Assembly (NCBI RefSeq): GCF_014193255.1
Contig: NZ_JACHZB010000001.1
Coordinates: forward strand, 248,001-312,000
Length of the DNA: 64,000 nt
From: Rhizobium sp. BK196
Lineage (GTDB): Bacteria; Pseudomonadota; Alphaproteobacteria; Rhizobiales; Rhizobiaceae
Direction of reading: 5' to 3'
The notes below the pieces were generated by a model, which saw nothing but the letters and a program-made list of their open reading frames with translations, did not search any database and had not been told where the DNA came from. Both the position numbers and the translations under genes were made by a program. Shown one piece after another: positions 61,666 through 64,000 of the stretch (position 1 is the first letter of the stretch; every line of letters begins with the position of its first letter).

Positions 61666-63351
61666 ATGGAAAATCTTCGTCGCGACAACGAGACGCAAAT
61701 TGCCTATCACCGCCGCCGGCTCGCCGAACTGAAAGAGGTTCGCCAGCCATGGGAGGCGGAGTGGCGAGCTTTGGCCGAGCATATCGAGCCGACGCGGCTG
61801 AGGCTCCACTCCGGCCGGGAAGGCCCGCGCTCGCGTGACAAGATCATCGACAGCACCGGCACCCATGCCTATGAGACGCTGAAATCAGGCATGCATTCGG
61901 GGCTGACCTCGCCCGCCCGCCCCTGGTTCCGGCTGACGACCTTCGATCCCGATCTGAAGAAGCAGGATTCCGTCAAAGTCTATCTCGCCGCCGTGCAGGA
62001 CAAGATGCGCGAGGTCTTTGCCGCCTCCAATCTCTACCGCGCCTTCCATATCGGCTATGGCGATCTCGGCCAGTTCGGGCAGTCGGTGGCGATCATCGTC
62101 GAGGATGAGGAGACGGTCATCCGCGTGCAGCAGCTGGTGCATGGCCGCTTCTGGCTCGCCCGGGATCACAAGGGGAAGGCGACGACCCTCTACCGCACCT
62201 TCCGCTGGAGCGTGCAGCGCATCATCGAGCGTTTCGGTTATGACAATGTGCCGGAGCGGCTGCGCAGCCTCTATGACTCATCGAAATACGGCGAATGCTT
62301 CGATGTCTATCACGCCATCGAACCGCGCTACGACCGCGATCCCAGACTGATCGACAAGCGCAACAAGGCCTTCCTCTCCAATTACTGGATCGACGAGCTC
62401 GGCGGCGATCTCCTGGAAGAAAGCGGCTTCGACAGCAATCCGATCATCGCGCCCGCCTGGGAGCTTTCCGAAGACGATCACTATGCGCTGTCTCCCGGCC
62501 AGAAGGCGCTCGGCGATATCAGGATGCTGCAGCTCGAGCAGACGCGGAAGCTGGAGGGCATCGACAAGAAGGTGCGCCCGCCGATGAACGCGCCGACCTC
62601 GATGCAGAACAGCCCGGCCTCCCTGCTGCCGGGTGCGGTGAACTACGTGGATGATCCGACCGGCAAGGGTTTCCGGCCGGCGATGGAGGTGAACCTCAGC
62701 CTCGCAGAGCTGCGCGAAGATATCCAGGAAGTGCAGAACCGCATCGAAAAGACCTTCTTTGCCGATCTCTTCTTCGCCATCACCAATATGGAAGGTGTGC
62801 AGCCGCGCAACCAGTTCGAACTGACCCAGCGCAAGGAAGAGCAGCTCCTGCAGCTCGGCCCCGTCTTGGAAAACGTCTTCGGCGATCAGCTCGGCCCCAC
62901 CATCGACCGCACCTTCGATATTCTCGCCGCCCGCGACGAGCTGCCCCCGCCCCCGCCGGAGCTGCAGGGCATGGAATTGAAGGTGGAGTATATCTCCACG
63001 CTCGCCCAGGCGCAGCAGGCGGTCGCGACAGGCGCGATCGAGCGCGGCGTCGCCTTCATGGGCCAGGTCTCGGCAGTCAAGCCGGAAGCGCTCGACAAGC
63101 TCGATGTCGATGAGGCGATCGACCTTTATTTCGATGCGATCGGAGCCCCGCCTTCGATGATCCTTGCCGATGACAAGGTGGAGGATCTGCGCTCGCAGCG
63201 CGCCCAGCAGATGCAGGCGGCACAGACCGCGCAAATGGCCGCGCAGGTGGCGCCCGCCCTCAACCAGGGCGCCAAGGCCGCACAGGTGCTGGCTGACGCC
63301 AATGACAATCCGAACGGCGCGGCACTACTGCGCCAGCTGGGGCTCGCCTGA
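61666..63351 (+). CDS. Phage portal (head-tail connector) protein
   Basis: 561 residues of the T7-like head-tail connector family, which forms the dodecameric DNA gate. Conserved blocks: ELKEVRQPWEAEWRALAEHI, SGMHSGLTSPARPWFRLTTF, YRAFHIGYGDLGQFGQSVAI, RNQFELTQRKEEQLLQLGPV. Length is normal and no lesion seen. GGAG upstream. Its stop overlaps the next ATG (GATGGACC). Confidence 0.93.
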   Translation: MENLRRDNETQIAYHRRRLAELKEVRQPWEAEWRALAEHIEPTRLRLHSGREGPRSRDKIIDSTGTHAYETLKSGMHSGLTSPARPWFRLTTFDPDLKKQDSVKVYLAAVQDKMREVFAASNLYRAFHIGYGDLGQFGQSVAIIVEDEETVIRVQQLVHGRFWLARDHKGKATTLYRTFRWSVQRIIERFGYDNVPERLRSLYDSSKYGECFDVYHAIEPRYDRDPRLIDKRNKAFLSNYWIDELGGDLLEESGFDSNPIIAPAWELSEDDHYALSPGQKALGDIRMLQLEQTRKLEGIDKKVRPPMNAPTSMQNSPASLLPGAVNYVDDPTGKGFRPAMEVNLSLAELREDIQEVQNRIEKTFFADLFFAITNMEGVQPRNQFELTQRKEEQLLQLGPVLENVFGDQLGPTIDRTFDILAARDELPPPPPELQGMELKVEYISTLAQAQQAVATGAIERGVAFMGQVSAVKPEALDKLDVDEAIDLYFDAIGAPPSMILADDKVEDLRSQRAQQMQAAQTAQMAAQVAPALNQGAKAAQVLADANDNPNGAALLRQLGLA

Positions 63352-63704
63352 TGGACCATTTTAAGGATCAACCATCCATCCCCCAAACCATCGGGCGAGA
63401 CGAAATCACCACGGCGTTTCGCGAGGTCTTCGCCACCGCTTCCGGCAAGCGCGTGCTGTTCTGGATGCTGGAGCAATGCGCGATCTACCAGGAAGCCTAT
63501 GCGGGAGAGCTCGTCAACGCCACGCATTACACGCTGGGCAAGCAGGGCGCCGGCCGGCGGCTGATCGCCGAGCTCGACCGCATAGACCCGACGCTCTATC
63601 CGCGCCTGCTGCTGGCGATCGCGGATCTCAAGGCAAGTGACAAGGCAGCGGCGGCAAGCCGCGCCGCAAGTGAGGAAGGCGAAGACCATGACGTTGATGC
63701 TTAA
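63351..63704 (+). CDS. Bbp19-like phage protein
   Basis: 117 residues; AFREVFATASGKRVLFWMLE and ATHYTLGKQGAGRRLIAELD, IDPTLYPRLL resemble the Bbp19 family found between portal and scaffold genes. Function unknown. Confidence 0.78.
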   Translation: MDHFKDQPSIPQTIGRDEITTAFREVFATASGKRVLFWMLEQCAIYQEAYAGELVNATHYTLGKQGAGRRLIAELDRIDPTLYPRLLLAIADLKASDKAAAASRAASEEGEDHDVDA

Positions 63705-64000
63705 GATCGGCAGGCCGCAGATCGCGATGAGCGCCGAGGGCGCAGGCGGCGGTGGCGGTGAAAGCGCTGCGCCCGAAACCATTCTCTTCCCCGAGGATGC
63801 ACCATCACCGGATGGTGACACCGGTGGCGATGACCACGCCGAAACCGAAGACCGCGACGCCGGCAAACCTGACGATAGCGCTCACGACGATCCTGATGAC
63901 CGCGTGCCTGATGATGGCCGCTACCAGCTCACCATGCCCGAGGGCATCGAAGTGGATCAGGAGCTGATCGACGCGCTCGGCCCCGATTTTCACTCCCTCG
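63688..64000 (+). CDS. Phage scaffold/capsid-assembly protein, start only
   Basis: At least 104 residues, cut by the window end. Acidic and Gly/Asp-rich (GDTGGDDHAETEDRDAGKPD), then YQLTMPEGIEVDQELIDALG as in podovirus scaffold proteins. It overlaps the previous gene by 17 nt. Position after portal and Bbp19 fits head assembly. Confidence 0.75.
   Translation, partial: MTLMLKIGRPQIAMSAEGAGGGGGESAAPETILFPEDAPSPDGDTGGDDHAETEDRDAGKPDDSAHDDPDDRVPDDGRYQLTMPEGIEVDQELIDALGPDFHSL

Overview
The window looks like chromosome of a Rhizobium-type alphaproteobacterium. The DNA is GC-rich. It carries several RIME-like mosaic palindromes between genes, at least three exact EcfG-type general stress promoters (GGAAC-N16-CGTT), CtrA-like sites, and a gene set familiar from Rhizobiaceae: KTSC, DUF3597, BTLCP, YkgJ, PhnA-like, ECF sigma/DUF4142/cupredoxin, many regulators and small toxin-antitoxin loci. 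The species assignment is inference. I saw no rRNA, tRNA or CRISPR.

Layout. 0-9.6 kb (minus strand): a type I secretion operon. A 1.77-kaa DUF4082/cadherin-like surface protein is followed by a COG0523 metal GTPase, a small protein, a HlyB-like ABC exporter and a HlyD-like adaptor cut by the window edge. 9.9-15.7 kb: an accessory patch with a wrecked PIN toxin and surviving antitoxin, an IS3 remnant, an intact ParDE pair, small enzymes and an unusual repeat-filled spacer. 15.9-22 kb: phage terminase small and large subunits, then a repressor remnant and a lower-GC two-gene insert (a membrane-anchored helical protein and an HNH-like protein) bounded by a second copy of the terminase 3' end. 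22-28.9 kb: small enzymes and regulators, two of them enclosed by partial gene duplications. 29.5-35.3 kb: a second type I secretion locus with two glycine-rich, non-RTX putative substrates, an ABC protein with a degenerate signature motif, and an adaptor. 35.3-40.9 kb: a DUF4160/DUF2442 pair between two long palindromic repeats, an IS481 remnant, a hydrolase/Lrp pair, a hypervariable glycine-rich secreted protein and a BTLCP peptidase. 41-52.8 kb: a KaiC-like ATPase coupled to a hybrid histidine kinase, PAP2, Lrp and a Gate-domain permease, stress-promoter genes and a ClC exchanger. 53-61.1 kb: an ECF sigma/DUF4142/cupredoxin cluster between a HigA fragment and an intact HigBA, PAP2, a two-component pair, and a TetR-controlled flavin oxidoreductase with a monooxygenase. 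61.4-64 kb: phage portal, Bbp19-like and scaffold genes, same strand as the terminase genes.

Two themes stand out. First, terminase and portal modules that normally adjoin lie 43 kb apart. Second, at least five times the 3' end of a gene is duplicated so that the two copies bracket one or a few cargo genes. The most promising little-described systems are the glycine-rich type I secretion locus and the two-gene insert beside the terminase.
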